A stretch of DNA of 64,000 nt from Symbiodinium natans (GCA_905221605.1 CAJNDS010002162.1:483416-547415); one strand, 5' to 3'; positions 9,229 through 22,281 are shown, numbered from the stretch's first letter. Numbers and translations: made by a program. Notes: generated by a model not told the origin, from the letters alone.

Positions 9229-9233
9229 CAATT
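9229..9233. repeat. Target-site duplication of element A, right copy (CAATT)
   Basis: Second copy of the 5-bp duplication. Element B pol resumes here (CAATT then CCTCCGGG) after being interrupted at 563. Confidence 0.93.
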
Positions 9234-12200
9234 CCTCCGGGTATCCCGAGGAAAGTTCGCTTCAAGAAGGTACACTTGCCTTCTCCAACTTTTACTGGTC
9301 CTTCCAGCTTGATTTTCAACTTGTGTTTCAGCAGCAGTGAAACCACTGCATTGTTCTCTTCGGGCTTTCCGAACACTTCCAGATCATCCACATGTGTGCT
9401 CATCAAAGTTCCTCCTTCACTTCCGCACGGTAACTTGTAGAAGAAACTTGGTAACCCGATATCCGAAGTCATTTTCTCTTCTTCCAAGATCTTCCTCAGA
9501 TGCTCGAACCAGTCACTGCTTCCGGTTCGCTGACCGGGTAAGGTAAACTCCAGCTTGTACCATTTTCCTCCCAGGCTAACCACTGTGTACTCCTTCTGGG
9601 GTACCTGAAGATACGCGTCAGAGATGTCAATCGAGATCATCTCATAGCCTGGTGAACTTGCACAAAGTGCAGAAAGCAATTTAATGCTTGAGCTTATGCT
9701 CGTCGGGGAGTACAGGGCTGTGAGGTCATAATCCGTCAACCAACGGTATTCTCGTGCAACCAACCTTGCACGTCTTTTCCACTGGCCCTGCCTGTGTCTC
9801 CAGTCTAGGACGTACTTCGTGCTCAACTGCTTTGGCGCTTTACCTTCTGGCGTGGGCACTGGCTCTCCTTTTTCATCAAGCACAGCTTCTGTGAGCACTT
9901 TCATTTCCAAGAGTCTCTCTATCTCAGTTCTTTCGGATTTCGCATCGACCTTTTCCAAGTCCTCTCTGTCGAGCTTTGGTGGCCCATCGTCATACTCATG
10001 GGACCATGTCACTCGTAAGTCTTCGCTTGACTCGTCGGTCTTCTCACTCCATTTTTCTTGCCACTCTTTTGTCTCTTCAAGGAACATCTTTGTCTCTTCC
10101 AGATCAAGGAGCTCATCTCCGTGTTCCTCAGGCTCTTCACTCTTTTCAAATCTTCTAATGTGGTAGTGAACCACTTCTGCACTCACCCTTGAGGAACTTC
10201 CGCTTGCCTCTCCAACCTTCGGCGCTTTTCCGCTCCTTTCTTCCACTTCTCCTGTGCCTTCGTCCAGCTTCGGACCTTTCTTTGGCGACTCTTCTGCATC
10301 TTCCAACGCTTCTCTTGTGTCTCTTTTCATTGCTTCTTGTCTCAACGTTTCCAGTGAGGTCTCATCTGGGAACAGCTCCTCTTCAGCTTTTCTCTTTCCT
10401 TTCACTTCTCCGGGGTCTTCGTCACTTTCTTCACCTGCACTTCCAATTCCTCCTTCAGACATTGGATCTGACCCTGGAGGGCTGTTACTCGAGGAACTCT
10501 TTGAACTCTGTTTTCCGCCTGAACTCGACTGCGGCCTCGCTTCACTTTCTTTCTCCTTCCCTTCTCTTGGGGCTTCTAGCGGGGGAAGCTCAGGTTCCTC
10601 TAAGGGCAAAACTCTTCTCTTCCTTTGTCTCAGAGTTTTGAGCTGATGATCCCACGGGGCTCCCACAGCTATCTGCAATAGCTCGGGCTGATATGCATCT
10701 GCACATCTTCTCATTGTTCTTGCTTTGATCACTCCTCGACTTGTTCCGACTAAGTTGAGGTTGCTCGCGTAGTCCTTTCCAAGGAACACTCCTTTTTCCC
10801 ATGGTTCTCCCTTCTCTTGGGCTTTCGGCAACGCTTTAGCAATGATCGCTGATCCAAAGGGTGCAAGCTTCCCTTTGTACGTTCTGTCCACAGTTGCCTC
10901 AAAGGCTGTTCGTCCATCTCTTCCCACGTGATACCGATTTTGCAGCCATGCCGCATGTCTAAACGCCCAACTATACAGTGGGACATCGGAACCAATCTTT
11001 GTTCCACTTCTTTGCTCTACGGTCGCGAGTAAAGTCTTCGCCAATTTCCTCACTGTCTGGATATACCGCTCAACGGTCAGTCCTTGGTGCTCGCCTGGAG
11101 CGCTGTCTTGTAGCTCCGTCTTCAAGTCATGTCTTGCTCGCACGGCTTGAACTCCTTTCCGAATGGCAAGCATTGCAGGCTCTGTGTCTGTTCTCAGCAC
11201 GACGTCACTGTATCCCAACAGTGCAAGAACTCGTGTGACTTCCGCCACTGCGTGGTTGATAACGGCATCTCCTCCTTTTGTTGGCACCGCGACGGCCAAA
11301 AGAAACTTCGTTTCAGAATCAACTCCCACCAGCTGAATTGCTAATGGATCTTTTTCTCCTTCTTCTCCTTGGGTTCCTGTGAACATAAAGTCCAAACTAA
11401 ACACTGGTCGCTGAGGCTTCTCCGTACTTTCGTCAAAGTTGTCCTCCCGACTCTTTGCTGCCTGACAGGCTTCACACCATGATGCCCGAGGCAGGTGCGT
11501 CAACTCATGCTTCTCGATCTCTTCCTGGCTCGGGAGCGCAGGTAGTGCTTCTGGGATAGGATCTCTTTCAAACTCTTTTCTGATGTCCTCTGAGATTTGC
11601 ACTGTCGCCTTCAGCTTGTTCGTCGCCACCTCTTTCTTTAGTCTCTGCCACAGGACTCCTTTCGAGCCGTTCTTTGACAAATACAAGTACTTGCAAGCTT
11701 CCTTCATCTCCTTCAGTTCGCTTGTCGGGGTGATCCTCAGAGGTCCAATAAGCATTACTTCTGTCTCGTCTTCCGGGAGTACCGGAATGCCTTTGCTTCG
11801 ATGCTCTTTCTTTTCCTCTTGTCTCGGAACCACCGCTTCGGTTGGCTCTCCTGTTTCCATGGGCTGATTTTCTCCTCCAAACTCTTTTTCTCTCTCTTTC
11901 AGTCCTTCAAAGCTTCCATAAGCATTGGGCTCTTTGATCTCTTTCTCCAGCAAAGTAATCATCACTTCAAACCTCTCGTTTGGGGTTCTTCCAAGAGATA
12001 CGTTCTCTCTATCCTTCCACTCCTCCGAGCACTCAAAGAACTCCAGAGAATTCCAGTCTACCTCGTTCAGTGGAGAAACTGCGCCTCCTTTTCTTTCAAG
12101 CTTCCCCAAGAGGGTTGTTCGATACGGGAAATAGTCACCTTCGCTTCCTTCTCCTTCATACCTGTGGTTCGGGAAATGACCGGTGGGGTCGAATGTTCTT

Positions 12201-14308
12201 GTCACATCCCAGTCAAACCGCGCCGGAGTTCCATCTTCCAGCACGAACCAGGAATCCCCAATCTCATTGTGCTGGAGCTCTCTCTTAAGATTCTCTTCCA
12301 GCCTTACAGGTTGCACCTTCATCTCTTCAGTCACAACACGACTGATACTCATTATCGCCATTGAAGAATTTCTCTTGAAGTGCAATGGAACTCGAACAGT
12401 TCCTTTCTTCAGCCACAACTTTCCATCTTCGCTTACAGTTCCCCAACCAAGCTTCCACATCTTCCCAATCGAGAACAGTGGTTGGGTAACGTTGCCACAA
12501 ACTGCAGTGTCTGTGATAACCAACTTCTTTCCTGACTCTTTCCAGAAAACGAACTTCACTTGCTGCCTCACAGGCAGTGTTGGAATAACTCTTCCCTGTG
12601 CATCTTTCAGTCGGTACTCGAAAGTCGAAGGTTCTCCGACCTCCTCTGCCCAATCCATAGGCAACACATGACAGTCCGCACCGCTGTCAAGCACAACTTC
12701 GCACGACTCAACCTCTTTGCAAACGTTCTTCACAGCCTTCTCATCTTGTAGCGTTCTCACTTCGCCAACTTCTTCGCCTGTTTGCTTCGAATCGTACCAC
12801 TCCATCAACTCATCGTGAGGGTCTATCTCACCTTCATCGCTCTCTTCATCTCCCAGGGTGAGATCGAACTCTTCGAGTCTCCTCACTTCCAACTCATTCA
12901 TTCTCCAGCTCACTTCATTCAAGTCAAGCTCTTCATCCTGATCTTCCACCTCTTCAACTCTTCGAACCATTCTCGCAGCAGAGGCGGTGATGACTCTCAC
13001 TTGTCCACTCTCGTCGTTGTTCGCTCTCGCATTGCTCCCAGAGCTTCGGTCACCTTGACCTTGAGTCTCTTCTTCTTCCACGTATCTCACCTTTCCTTTT
13101 CCTCCTTTACCTTTATCTCCTTTCTGCCAACAATCCGTAGCTCGATGTCCTGGCTTGCCACAGATGTAGCAACTTCCTTGAAACTTCGTTGACCCGTAGC
13201 CACCTTCCACCGCGCGAACTCCCTTGTTTCTGTCTTTTCCTTTTCCTTTGGACTCTTTGCCAGTATCCCATTTTCCTTTTCCTTTTCCTTTGTTGGTAAA
13301 TCTTCTCAGTCCAAAGGACTTTCCTCCTTTCTCTCCTTTACCTTTTCCTTTGTTCCTTTCCTTTCCATACTTCCCTTTGTCTCCTTTGTAACCTCCTTTC
13401 ACTCGATCCACTTCCATCGCTTGAGGTCCGTTGTACGGCGTATGCTTTGTTGGTCCTTCCATGCTGAAGGACTGCAAGATGTTCTCTGCATTCCAAGACT
13501 GCGTGCTCCTCTCGTACTCGAGCAACTTCCTTCGGATGTCCGTGTAACTCGTAGTAGGACTAAGTCCAACCAGAATATGCTTTCTCAACTCATTCGGCAA
13601 TCCTTTCAGCACCGTGCCGATCTTGAGGTTCTCATCATACCTCGCTCCTGAAACTTTCTCGTATTCACCCACCAGCTTCTCGTAGGTGAGCAGGTAGTCC
13701 AGGATGGAAGTTCCCTTGGTCATCGCTGGGAAACTAACGAGGGCCTGAGCCATTGCCAGTCCTCTTGTTCTGCTCGACGGCTCCAACTCCTGAAACAACT
13801 TCTTCCACACACTGTAGCCATCCTGACTTCCTTCGGACTTCAACAACTTCAGAGGACGATTCCTCAGATATGAAGCCAAAATCGCATAGAGCTTGATGCT
13901 CCTCTCTTTCTCTTCTTGCGAATACAGAGCCGGATTCAACGGTCCTGACTCTACCCTAACCAACTCTTCGGCATACTTAGGATCTACAAATCCTACAAAC
14001 ACCCTGAAGCTAAAACTCCAGTCTGGCCATTGTGAAACTTCTTCCTCTAAATTCTTTGGAGCAAACACTTCTGGACTCTTTACCAGCTTTGCTGCTGAGT
14101 CATAACTCCTCTGGCCTGATCCCGCAGATCCTGCAGCTCCAGCCAAAGCATTGGCTGCTGCGGCCAAACTTCCCATCACTTCTTGAAACGATGCTCCCCC
14201 GAGACCTGGGGGCAATCCTCCTCCAGCTGGCCTAGCCATTGGAGTATCGCTTGGAGTGTCTCCTCCATGCTCTTGAGCTCCTGCTCCAGCAGGATCTCCT
14301 TCTTGCAT
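9229..14308 (-). pseudogene. gag-pol: Gag-Pol fusion of element B, split by element A
   Basis: One continuous frame from the gag ATG at 14,308 through the zinc knuckle, protease (DSGADCHVLP), integrase and most of the RT (THVDD present). No frameshift occurs at the gag/pol border, unlike element A. After GIPGGI the frame runs into the LTR of element A and ends with foreign residues at 9038, so RNase H and everything after it are lost from this transcript. A short replacement near 13,306-13,313 changes Gly-Lys-Gly-Arg in the basic domain to Gly-Leu-Arg-Arg. The matching 3' part is at 1-563. Because gag and pol are fused here, this copy probably shows the ancestral organisation. Confidence 0.9.
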
Positions 14309-14466
14309 CACACTTTTCTTCTCTTTCTCACTTCCAGGCTCCTCTCAGCCTCGCTTACAGTCTCCCTTAAGGAGCTCGCTTGGTAGCTGGCCCAAGGCTC
14401 TTTTGGACTTCAGTCCTCGCTCCTCCAGAGCGCTTTCTTGGGCTCACTTTGAACCAAAGGTCTAGG
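14309..14466 (-). other. Untranslated leader of element B
   Basis: 158 bp between the primer-binding site and the gag ATG at 14,308; matches the leader of element A. Confidence 0.7.
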
Positions 14467-14484
14467 CCTTCAGCTCCGCTACCA
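14467..14484 (-). promoter_or_regulatory. Primer-binding site of element B
   Basis: TGGTAGCGGAGCTGAAGG again directly abuts the LTR, identical to the site in element A. Confidence 0.8.
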
Positions 14485-14651
14485 TAAAACGATTTAGGGT
14501 TCGTTCCAGACCCTTGAACTTGAAACCACTAGCGGGCACTTTTGCTGGGACACGGTCTGTTCAGCAGTCCCTTGAGCCTTGTTGGCAGCAGTGAAACGAC
14601 AAGGAAAAATACTTCTACAGGGGGGCACATGGCTAACCGAAAAGTTTGTTA
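14485..14651 (-). repeat. 5' LTR of element B (167 bp)
   Basis: Same ends as the LTRs of A. By eye it differs by two substitutions and loss of one T in a T run. It is followed at 14,652 by unrelated flanking DNA. Confidence 0.92.
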
Positions 14652-15704
14652 AAGAAGCTACCATGTCACTGCGATCGCGCACAGTTCCGCACAGTTCCTA
14701 GCCTAACCTCGACAACGTGCAGGCTGAGCGCCTGTCAACGCCTGCGCAGCCCACAGGTGCAAGCGAATCTGCTGTGAGACAACAGCCTATGCGCCGTGAT
14801 CTCTTTCACGAACGGGGGTGAAATCAAGGCCCTCAGCAACATGCCTTCACACCTTAAGACCTTTTGGAGAGTTCATAGAGTTCCAACTCCAAGAAAGCAT
14901 CAAGAATTCAGGCTGGAACACAGAGCGAAGTGCGAGCTTTCTTGAGCCTGCACAGCGACTTTTGTGCAGCTTTTGAAGCCGTCATGCTCCTGCAACTTAT
15001 CGGTTCGACTTCGGCTTGTCCTGGCCAAGGCGGCCAAGGCTCCAGTCCTGGAATAATTTTACAGAGCACATCACATCTCCTTCTCCATTCCCGATGTTTG
15101 CGAGACTTGAGCCTTTGTCTTTCTCACGGTTGGAGACAATTTTGTGGACACGAGGGCGAATCGCCAAGCCAAACCAATGGAATCTCTTTGAGAAAGGTAA
15201 CTCCACAGAAGCCAACCGGCATAAGGAGTCGTGAGTCTTGACAGTGACACTCTTGCCACAGGACGGGCTCGGAAGCTAGGCTAGCGCCGAAGAAAACTGG
15301 TCAGCAAAGGCAGGACAGGCCAAGGACAGGCTCATGGGCAAGCAGAGCGGGCCAGTGGAAGCGGCACGCGATTCATGGCGCTTGGCCTGAGCCTCCCATC
15401 TCACATCTTTGCTTGGCTAAGCAACACAGAAGTGGCACGATCGGCAAGTGAATGAAAGTTCTGATACTGATCACTTGGTCATGATTGGACCAAGACAAAG
15501 GCATTTTTGGACTGCTTGTCAATGACACACAAAGTGCGTCGGTGCAGCCATCTGGCAGCATGTCCTCCCTGCGATCGAGCTGATACAATTAGTGCTCACA
15601 TGAATTTCTGAAGCACGCACGAAGTTCGTCTTAGCTTATCCAGCAACAGATCAAGTCTGTGCAAAACTGCCTTTTTCGCTTCAGGAGTACTTCTAGCATC
15701 CATT
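14652..15704. other. Gene-free flank of element B
   Basis: About 1 kb of mixed-composition DNA. Short open frames occur on both strands but none resembles a protein I know. The part from about 15,160 to 15,440 resembles 19,220-19,600 in pieces (GCCAAGCCAA, GAGTCTTGACA, AAGCAACACA), suggesting an old, strongly diverged duplication. Confidence 0.5.
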
Positions 15705-15780
15705 TCTCGACAGGAAAGGATGAAGCGTGCTTCCTGCACGTCAGGTTTTCGCGACTTGCCTCAACTCGTGTGGAACTGCT
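15705..15780 (+). repeat. Dispersed direct repeat, copy 1
   Basis: About 75 bp sharing GGATGAAGCGTGCTTCCT and GCGACTTGCCTCAACTC with 17,571-17,644. The function is unknown. Confidence 0.7.
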
Positions 15781-18700
15781 ACGAAACTCGCCATGTTGGC
15801 TGAATGGTACCTCGGCAGTTTGCTGTCACGGGACAGAGAATGTGATGATTTTTTCGGAGCCAACTGGTCGGCCTGGTCTTGGAGGCAGCTGCAAAACCCG
15901 GAGCCCGAGAACCACCGTCAGGGATTCAAGCCAGGCGGGCGTGCTTTCAAAATGCTTCCAGGGCAAAGCTAGAAAATCACCCGGGAAAGAACGCCCATTC
16001 TTGGGAGCATGACCTTCCTGCGGTGCCTGCAGCCTGATGCACACCAGCGTTGCTCCAGCGGCCGTAGCCCTGATCTCAATCCTTCTGGCCAAGCTGGGGC
16101 TGGCTTGGCTGCGACCAAGACTGTCTGTTCTCAAAAGCTTTCCTTCGCCCTGCATCCTTTTCCACCGAGTCCTGAATTGCAATATGCACAAGAGGTGCCG
16201 ACACACCAAAGCCGCTGAGTCCACACGAAAGTAGGGACGTGCAGGAGCGGCTCCAGCACGACCTTTAGAAAGTCACATCTCGCAGTGCTAGGTCTGCTAG
16301 CTGGTGCGTGGCTGGCCAGAACTCGGAATCCAGCAGCTTGAGCCATCTGAAACCCTTCCGACAAAAAACCGCTCATGGCCCAAACATCCCTTTGCTGGTC
16401 CCCACCCCACCCCGCCTGTTACGAAGCCTTGTCGTAACAACTTTCAAGCTGTTGTCTCGCGTGGCTTTCTTGTGCATTACTTGCGACGGCCTTGTCGAGG
16501 GGGTGAAGGCATTGGAGAAGCGGCAAAAGAGAAATCGAAGGGAGTTCTTGTCACTCCTGCAGCAATTGCAGCTTACATTTACATTTCTCAGCTCCAAGTG
16601 CGGCTTTTGTCGACAACGAGCTTCGTGCTACTGGGGAGACCAACGAATCCAGAATGCGTCCGAGATTAGCCCATTGCCAAGAGAGACAATGGGCAGTGGG
16701 AAGCGCAAGCCCCGAATCTTCGAAGCATTACTGCATGCCATCCGCATAGAGCCACTCGGAATGCCAAACTCCTAGCCATCCAGACTTCGCACCCTTGCAA
16801 AATGGTTTCATGGGCATGATTCTACCGTTTCACATGCTTCACATGTTTCACACATTTCACATGTATCGCCCAACTCAGAGAGCTTGGGCAGGAATCTCGG
16901 TTAGCAGTGTCACTGCGGGGCCGCACAGGCCGCCTTGCCATCACCCTTATGCGGAGCGGGAGGGCTGGACTGCACGCTGCAGTGACGGCTTCTGCAGGAG
17001 CAGGGGTCTATCGACATCATTGACTGTGGATGCGTGGACAACGGTGAGAAGTCCAAAACGACTCCAAGACAGCGCCATGACAAACAGGTCTACGCTGACC
17101 TTGGCCCACGGGCTGCGAGTTTTGGACAAGACACACAGGGTTTGGTTAGTTTGGTTCACACGTGAACTTAAACTCCAGACTAGGATTTCGCAAGCAGGCG
17201 ATCTTGGCACCCAGAGCAGTTGCAACCGTCTGCCAGTGCCTGCCTCTCATGTCATCCTAGGATGCCAGCAAGACATAGATTACATATCATGGCTCGTGCG
17301 GTCCTCTTCGCAAAGATGGGTGCCGGGAGAAGCGAAGACAACCAAAAGCTCTCTTCGTGCAGCCGTGAGTAATGGCAGAGCAACTCAAGGCTTTACTTGG
17401 CGTGCCCTGCTGGCACTGCGTCCCTGTTATCTGCGATCAGTACTGGGGTCTCTTTTGACTGCACATGTGCTCAGTGTAAGCACTCACGGAAAGTGAAAGG
17501 CCTGGCTCAAAAGCAAAAAGACAAAGTCTGGGCAATGCCGCCCCGTACGCTGCAGTACTTTTGAAAGCCAGTTCTTGACAGGAGAGGATGAAGCGTGCTT
17601 CCTCCATGTCAGCTTGCGACTTGCCTCAACTCAGGTGGAACTGCTGTGTAGCTTGTCCTTGATTCTGAAGGCTTTGCTTGCTCAGCAGCTGAGCATTTGG
17701 CCATGGGATGACACAATGGATATGCCATGCCTTTTTGAAGAGCCATCACGGCACTTGGCAACGTGCGCAACATGCTGCTCTGATCTTTGCAGGCCTTGAA
17801 ATCAGGAGAACGTTGTTTGTCATTGGGGAAAGACGGAAACAGCACCAGACGTGAGATCATGCCTATGCATACCTCTCTTGCAATTTCTTGCAATTTCTTG
17901 CAGGCACGTTAAGGTCTTCCACTCTTCGTTTTCAAGGACGCGCTCAAGCTGCAAGCCTTAAGCTCCCAGAGCCGATTTCCTTCTGAATTCTATGCTTCAT
18001 GTGTGGCTCAGGCCACAGTTTTGCTTGGCTTTGCACCTTCAACAGTTCATTGGAAAACCTGGAGGCTCTGTCTTCTGCCACTTTGCATCTTCTGCAAGGG
18101 CTTTCGCAGGGATCTCTGGACACGGACACACTCTGTTCTACTCTGTCGACGCAACTGCAGGCTCAAGTGTCCCTTATATTTCCGCATGTGCTTGCAGTCC
18201 CTTGGCACGAATCCGGCTTGAGAGAGCAACATGTACGCACGTGCGGTCACAGACACCCCAGACATGTCACCTTTTCCAGGGGCGCGGCCCGGAAAAATCG
18301 CTTGAACGAACGGTTGCAACCTCTGTCTTGTCTCAGCTTCACGTCGTCGCCGAGTCGTCGCATGCCCACGATTCCGGGCCATCAAGGCTGTCAGCCCATC
18401 ATCATTTTCTAGCAGGAGCTCGGCAGGAGCTAACCTTTGCGTGTTGTGCACATGCTGGAATATGCTGGACTTAGCGGATAAGCGGCCTGACAAGGATCTG
18501 GTGGAAAGAGGCTTCAGCCCGAAGCAAAAGGAAGTTGCAAGAATCTTCCTTGCAATAGTGGCTCCAAGCGTCAAAGCAGACACTTGGCTCTGAACTTTGC
18601 CAACAAGATGGCCTGCGCTTCCAGCGGCCAGCATGGAATGGCATGGAATGGCAAGGCAGTCCAAGTTGAAGAGAAAAGTCAAACCGCGCCCTGCGAATGA

Positions 18701-21009
18701 GTGGAAAGGCTGCTGAGAACAGCTGTGCCAGGCAGCTGTGGAGCAGCTGCTGAGCAGCTGCGGCTTATGCCGGAAGAAGCATTGACTTCTTGTGGATCCT
18801 TCGCGAACTTGCCCCACTGACTCTCTGCTCTTGACAGGCCGCCCGCTAACTGGCCGTTTATCGTTGTGCAGTTCTGGCACCTAGCTTGGAATCGGAGCCA
18901 AGACGTGCCGCGAAAGCAAACCAAGTGAGCTTACTTCGCTTACTCCATCAGAACTGCCGACAGCCTGCCACGTTCTCTGGCACTGGCGAGCGCGGCATGT
19001 GTGAAGTCTGCTGGAGCACATTACCGCCATGGTGCCAGCGTGTCTTGGAAGATGTCCACCCAAAACCTCCTGAAACACATGTCCAGTGGTTCCTTGAAGG
19101 CGCCGCAGCACGTGGAGCACGTGGAGGGCAAGGATGTGGCGTCCAGCACATCCCCGTGGCCTAAGGTGGCCTTGCATGTCAAAAGGCACCTTTCAAAACG
19201 GGACAACACGGCTTGGAGGCATCTTTGGACCAGCCAGGGCGAATCTGCCAAGCCAAGCGACGTTAACCTTTGCTTTAAGAGCCCGAAGGATGTGAAAGGT
19301 AAGTCCGGCACAAAAGCCCCGTCACAAAGAGCCTTGAGTCTTGACACTCTACGGACACTCTAAGGACACTGCAGGGCATGCACGGAAGCAAAAAGTGGCA
19401 AAAGTGCATCTTATGCCAAGGGTGATCGGTCACCGTCGGCTGGTGTTGGACAGGGGGACAGGCAGAGGACAGAAGGAGGAGAAGGAGGAGAGGCAGAGGA
19501 CGGGCAGCTCACTGGCAACTGCAGGCATGGAGCCTGCAGGCATGGAGCCTAAGCCCCTAAGCCCTAAGCCTCCCAAAGCAACACACAAGTGGCAGGTGCA
19601 GGAGCTGTCTGTGGCCAGTCAAGCCGGCCTTCCGGCATCGCTTGCCAGCACCACATGTCCACACGTGATCACACGTGCTGAGTGATGCACACTTTGCCAG
19701 ATGCCAGGGGCACGCACCACCAAGCTTCCACGAGACAGGGCATCCTGAATCCTGATGCTTATCAAGTTTATCAAGTCTGTTGTTTCACTGATCTTTGCGT
19801 TCTGCACCTGTGAAAGCCATCTCCGGACGGGTGCAGATGACACCCGCTTCAATCTCAGGTGGCTCCATGTAGGGAGGCAGCCAGATGACACTGACGACAC
19901 CTTCGAGCAGCGTCGGTTTCAGTGCGCATCTTGCCACATGTGGTCTTGCCTGCACTGGCAGTAGCGGAATGAGGCACCTGAAGAAGAGTCAGGAGTTCAA
20001 ATCAGGTTTACTTGGTCAAGGTCGTGCTGGCGGATTACGCGAGAGGCATGGAAAGAATGCCGACGTGGGAGCACACCCGCTCTCCTGTGCTTGCACACGG
20101 CCGATACACCGCATCTTTTTTTGCGAGAGTATGGGTCGTAGCCCTCGCTCTGCAAACTTCGAACCCGGAACCTACATGATCCCCTACTTGCCCGGGCCTT
20201 ATCCTGCAAACTATGGCATCCTAGATGCGAGTTTGTACTGCAAGTCTGTGGCCAGACTCCAGAGAACAGAGCTCTGCAAGTGTTTACGGAGTCTACCGAC
20301 CTCTGTGAGGACAAGAAGCTGCCTGCCACGCGGAGCGCTCAGGACACTGCGGAGAAGAGAGGAGTGGCCAAGCGAAGAGAGCACCAACTTGTCCCAAAGG
20401 ATGCAGTGCTTTTGTGCATTTTGTGCGTTCGGCAACACCTCATGCCTTGCAATGCCCCGACGTACCAGCAACCGTACGACTGCTAGGCAAGCACGGGCGC
20501 CGAGATTGCCTACGCGTTATAAAAGGCTTGGATCATGACTGGAGCAGCCACGCATGGCTAGTTCGACCTTGCTCTTCTGCACTGGAATCTTGCATCGCCA
20601 GCTTTGGACACGGTGAACTCCTTCAACATAACACGCCCCTTGCCGGATTTGACGCGATTCGACTCAGTTGCAAGAGATGCCTGCAGGCCCACGGAAAAGC
20701 CAATTCAGTCAATTTTCAATTCGCATAGTCCTGGACTCTGGGATACCAGCCCAGCAGCGCAAGGTCCGCAACACAGCCAAGACCACTGCGCGCAGCGATC
20801 ATCTTACAGTGCACCATGCCCCTTCGCCTTTGCCCTAGCAGTTGCAGGAGACAGAGGCTTCAGCTTGCACACCTAACACCCCAGAGAATGCACCTTTGTC
20901 GGCCCTCGTTGTTGCATGTCAGCGGCATTGCACAAGATGCTTTGGCCCCAACCCCAGGCTGCGACCCAACATTGGACCCTGGCCCAGCACTGCAAAGTCC
21001 GACATGCCA
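15781..21009. other. Gene-poor stretch before the RT repeat array
   Basis: Apart from the repeats listed separately I see no recognisable gene. The longest frame, 277 codons on the minus strand at 18,047-18,880, has no domain, motif or repeat I can identify and is probably chance. Short tandem tracts occur at 16,828-16,866 (CACATG-type), 17,880-17,903 and 18,643-18,658. Confidence 0.45.
17571..17644 (+). repeat. Dispersed direct repeat, copy 2
   Basis: Partner of 15,705-15,780 with several substitutions and a 2-3 bp gap. Confidence 0.7.
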
Positions 21010-21731
21010 GGGTCGCAAGAGCTCCAAGCGCACGCTGATAGCCAAGCCGTCGTCGGAAAGAAGGTCGAGAGGCACGAGGACAAGGCTGCTGCTCGCAGTG
21101 CATGGAGCGCATTGCCGGCATTTCATCGTTGCCACGTCAGCTCCCAGAAACTATGCCATGACGCTGCTGATTTAGGAGCAAACAGCACTGTTGACCACAC
21201 TGAAATACAAGCTGCGTGCACAAGGCGTTCTCTTGACGGGAGCTTCGTGCAAGAGTTCCAAGCGCACGCCGATAGACAAGCTGTCTTCAGACATAATGTC
21301 GTTGGGCACGTGGAAAAGGCTGCTGCTTGCAGTGCATGGCGTACGTTGCCGGCTCTTCATCGTTGCCACGTCAGCTCCCAGAAACTATGCCATGACGCTG
21401 CTGATTTAGGAGCAAACAGCACTGTTGACCACACTGACGTACAAGCTGCGTGCACAAGGCGTTCTCTTGACGGGAACTTCGTGCAAGAGTTCCAAGCGCA
21501 CACCGATAGACAAGCTGTCTTCAGACATAATGTCGTTGGGCACGTGGAAAAGGCTGCTGCTTGCAGTGCATGGCGTACGTTGCCGGCTCTTCATCTTTAC
21601 CACGTCAGCTCCCAGAAACTATGCCGTGCAGTGCTGATTTGGGAGCAAACTGTTGCTTTGTGATGGCTCAAAAGCAAGAGTGCGTGAGACTGACGTTGGG
21701 TCAAGATTCTTCGAACGCTATCGTAGTGTGG
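21010..21731 (+). repeat. Tandem array of 234-bp units, first block
   Basis: A partial unit (about 21,020-21,189), then units 21,190-21,423 and 21,424-21,657, then a tail of about 75 bp ending GTAGTGTGG. 234 is a multiple of 3, so frames stay open through the array on both strands. In the 273-codon plus frame the differences between units mostly change residues, which argues against a selected protein. The tail encodes a copy of the RT N-terminus. Confidence 0.85.
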
Positions 21732-21752
21732 CCTCAGCCTGCGCAGTCCTGA
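21663..21752 (+). pseudogene. Truncated duplicate of the RT N-terminus
   Basis: ATG at 21,663 opens a 29-codon frame whose first 23 residues (MAQKQECVRLTLGQDSSNAI, then VVW) equal the start of the RT frame at 22,213. It then diverges at the block junction and stops. It shows that the start of the RT gene was duplicated together with its upstream repeat block. Confidence 0.75.
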
Positions 21753-21811
21753 TAGAGAATCTATGAAGATGCGTGCACCTGAGGCTTGTTCCGGACTGGC
21801 CTCAGGATAAG

Positions 21812-22281
21812 CCGCACGCTGATAGCCAAGCCGTCGTCGGAAAGAAGGTCGAGAGGCGCGAGGACAAGGCTGCTGCTCGCAGTGCATGGAGCGCATTGCC
21901 GGCATTTCATCGTTGCCACGTCAGCTCCCAGAAACTATGCCATGACGCTGCTGATTTAGGAGCAAACAGCACTGTTGACCACACTGACGTACAAGCTGCG
22001 TGCACAAGGCGTTCTCTTGACGGGAACTTCGTGCAAGAGTTCCAAGCGCACACCGATAGACAAGCTGTCTTCAGACGTAATGTCGTTGGGCACGTGGAAA
22101 AGGCTGCTGCTTGCAGTGCATGGCGTACGTTGCCGGCTCTTCATCTTTGCCACGTCAGCTCCCAGAAACTATGCCGTGCAGTGCTGATTTGGGAGCAAAC
22201 TGTTGCTTTGTGATGGCTCAAAAGCAAGAGTGCGTGAGACTGACGTTGGGTCAAGATTCTTCGAACGCCATCGTAGTGTGG
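21812..22281 (+). repeat. Tandem array of 234-bp units, second block
   Basis: A second copy of the block with one unit fewer: partial unit 21,812-21,973, unit 21,974-22,207 and the same tail, which here continues into the intact RT frame. The 80 bp between the blocks (21,732-21,811) are unrelated filler. Confidence 0.85.

Larger units (their letters stand above)
9229..14651 (-). mobile_element. Element B, 5' part: copia element interrupted by element A
   Basis: Second copy of the same family on the same strand: LTR (14,485-14,651), primer-binding site (14,467-14,484), gag and pol up to the end of the RT domain. It stops at CAATT (9229-9233), where element A is inserted, and resumes at 563 running to 1. 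I noticed roughly two dozen single-base differences from element A over about 5.25 kb, so the copies are about 99% identical. The 3' half lies mostly outside the window. The target duplication of B should start AAGAA (14,652-14,656); its partner is off the left edge. Confidence 0.93.

Noticed and set aside
18047-18880. 277-codon minus-strand frame
   Set aside because: There is no domain, repeat, signal or composition bias. A frame of this size can arise by chance in tens of kilobases of this GC content on six frames.
20842-21663. 273-codon frame with 78-residue repeats
   Set aside because: The repeat unit is 234 bp, a multiple of 3, so openness is automatic. The differences between units mostly change amino acids, and the other strand is open too.
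20990-22281. CRISPR-like array
   Set aside because: Units are 234 bp and contiguous without spacers. The window is eukaryotic in character and has no cas genes.
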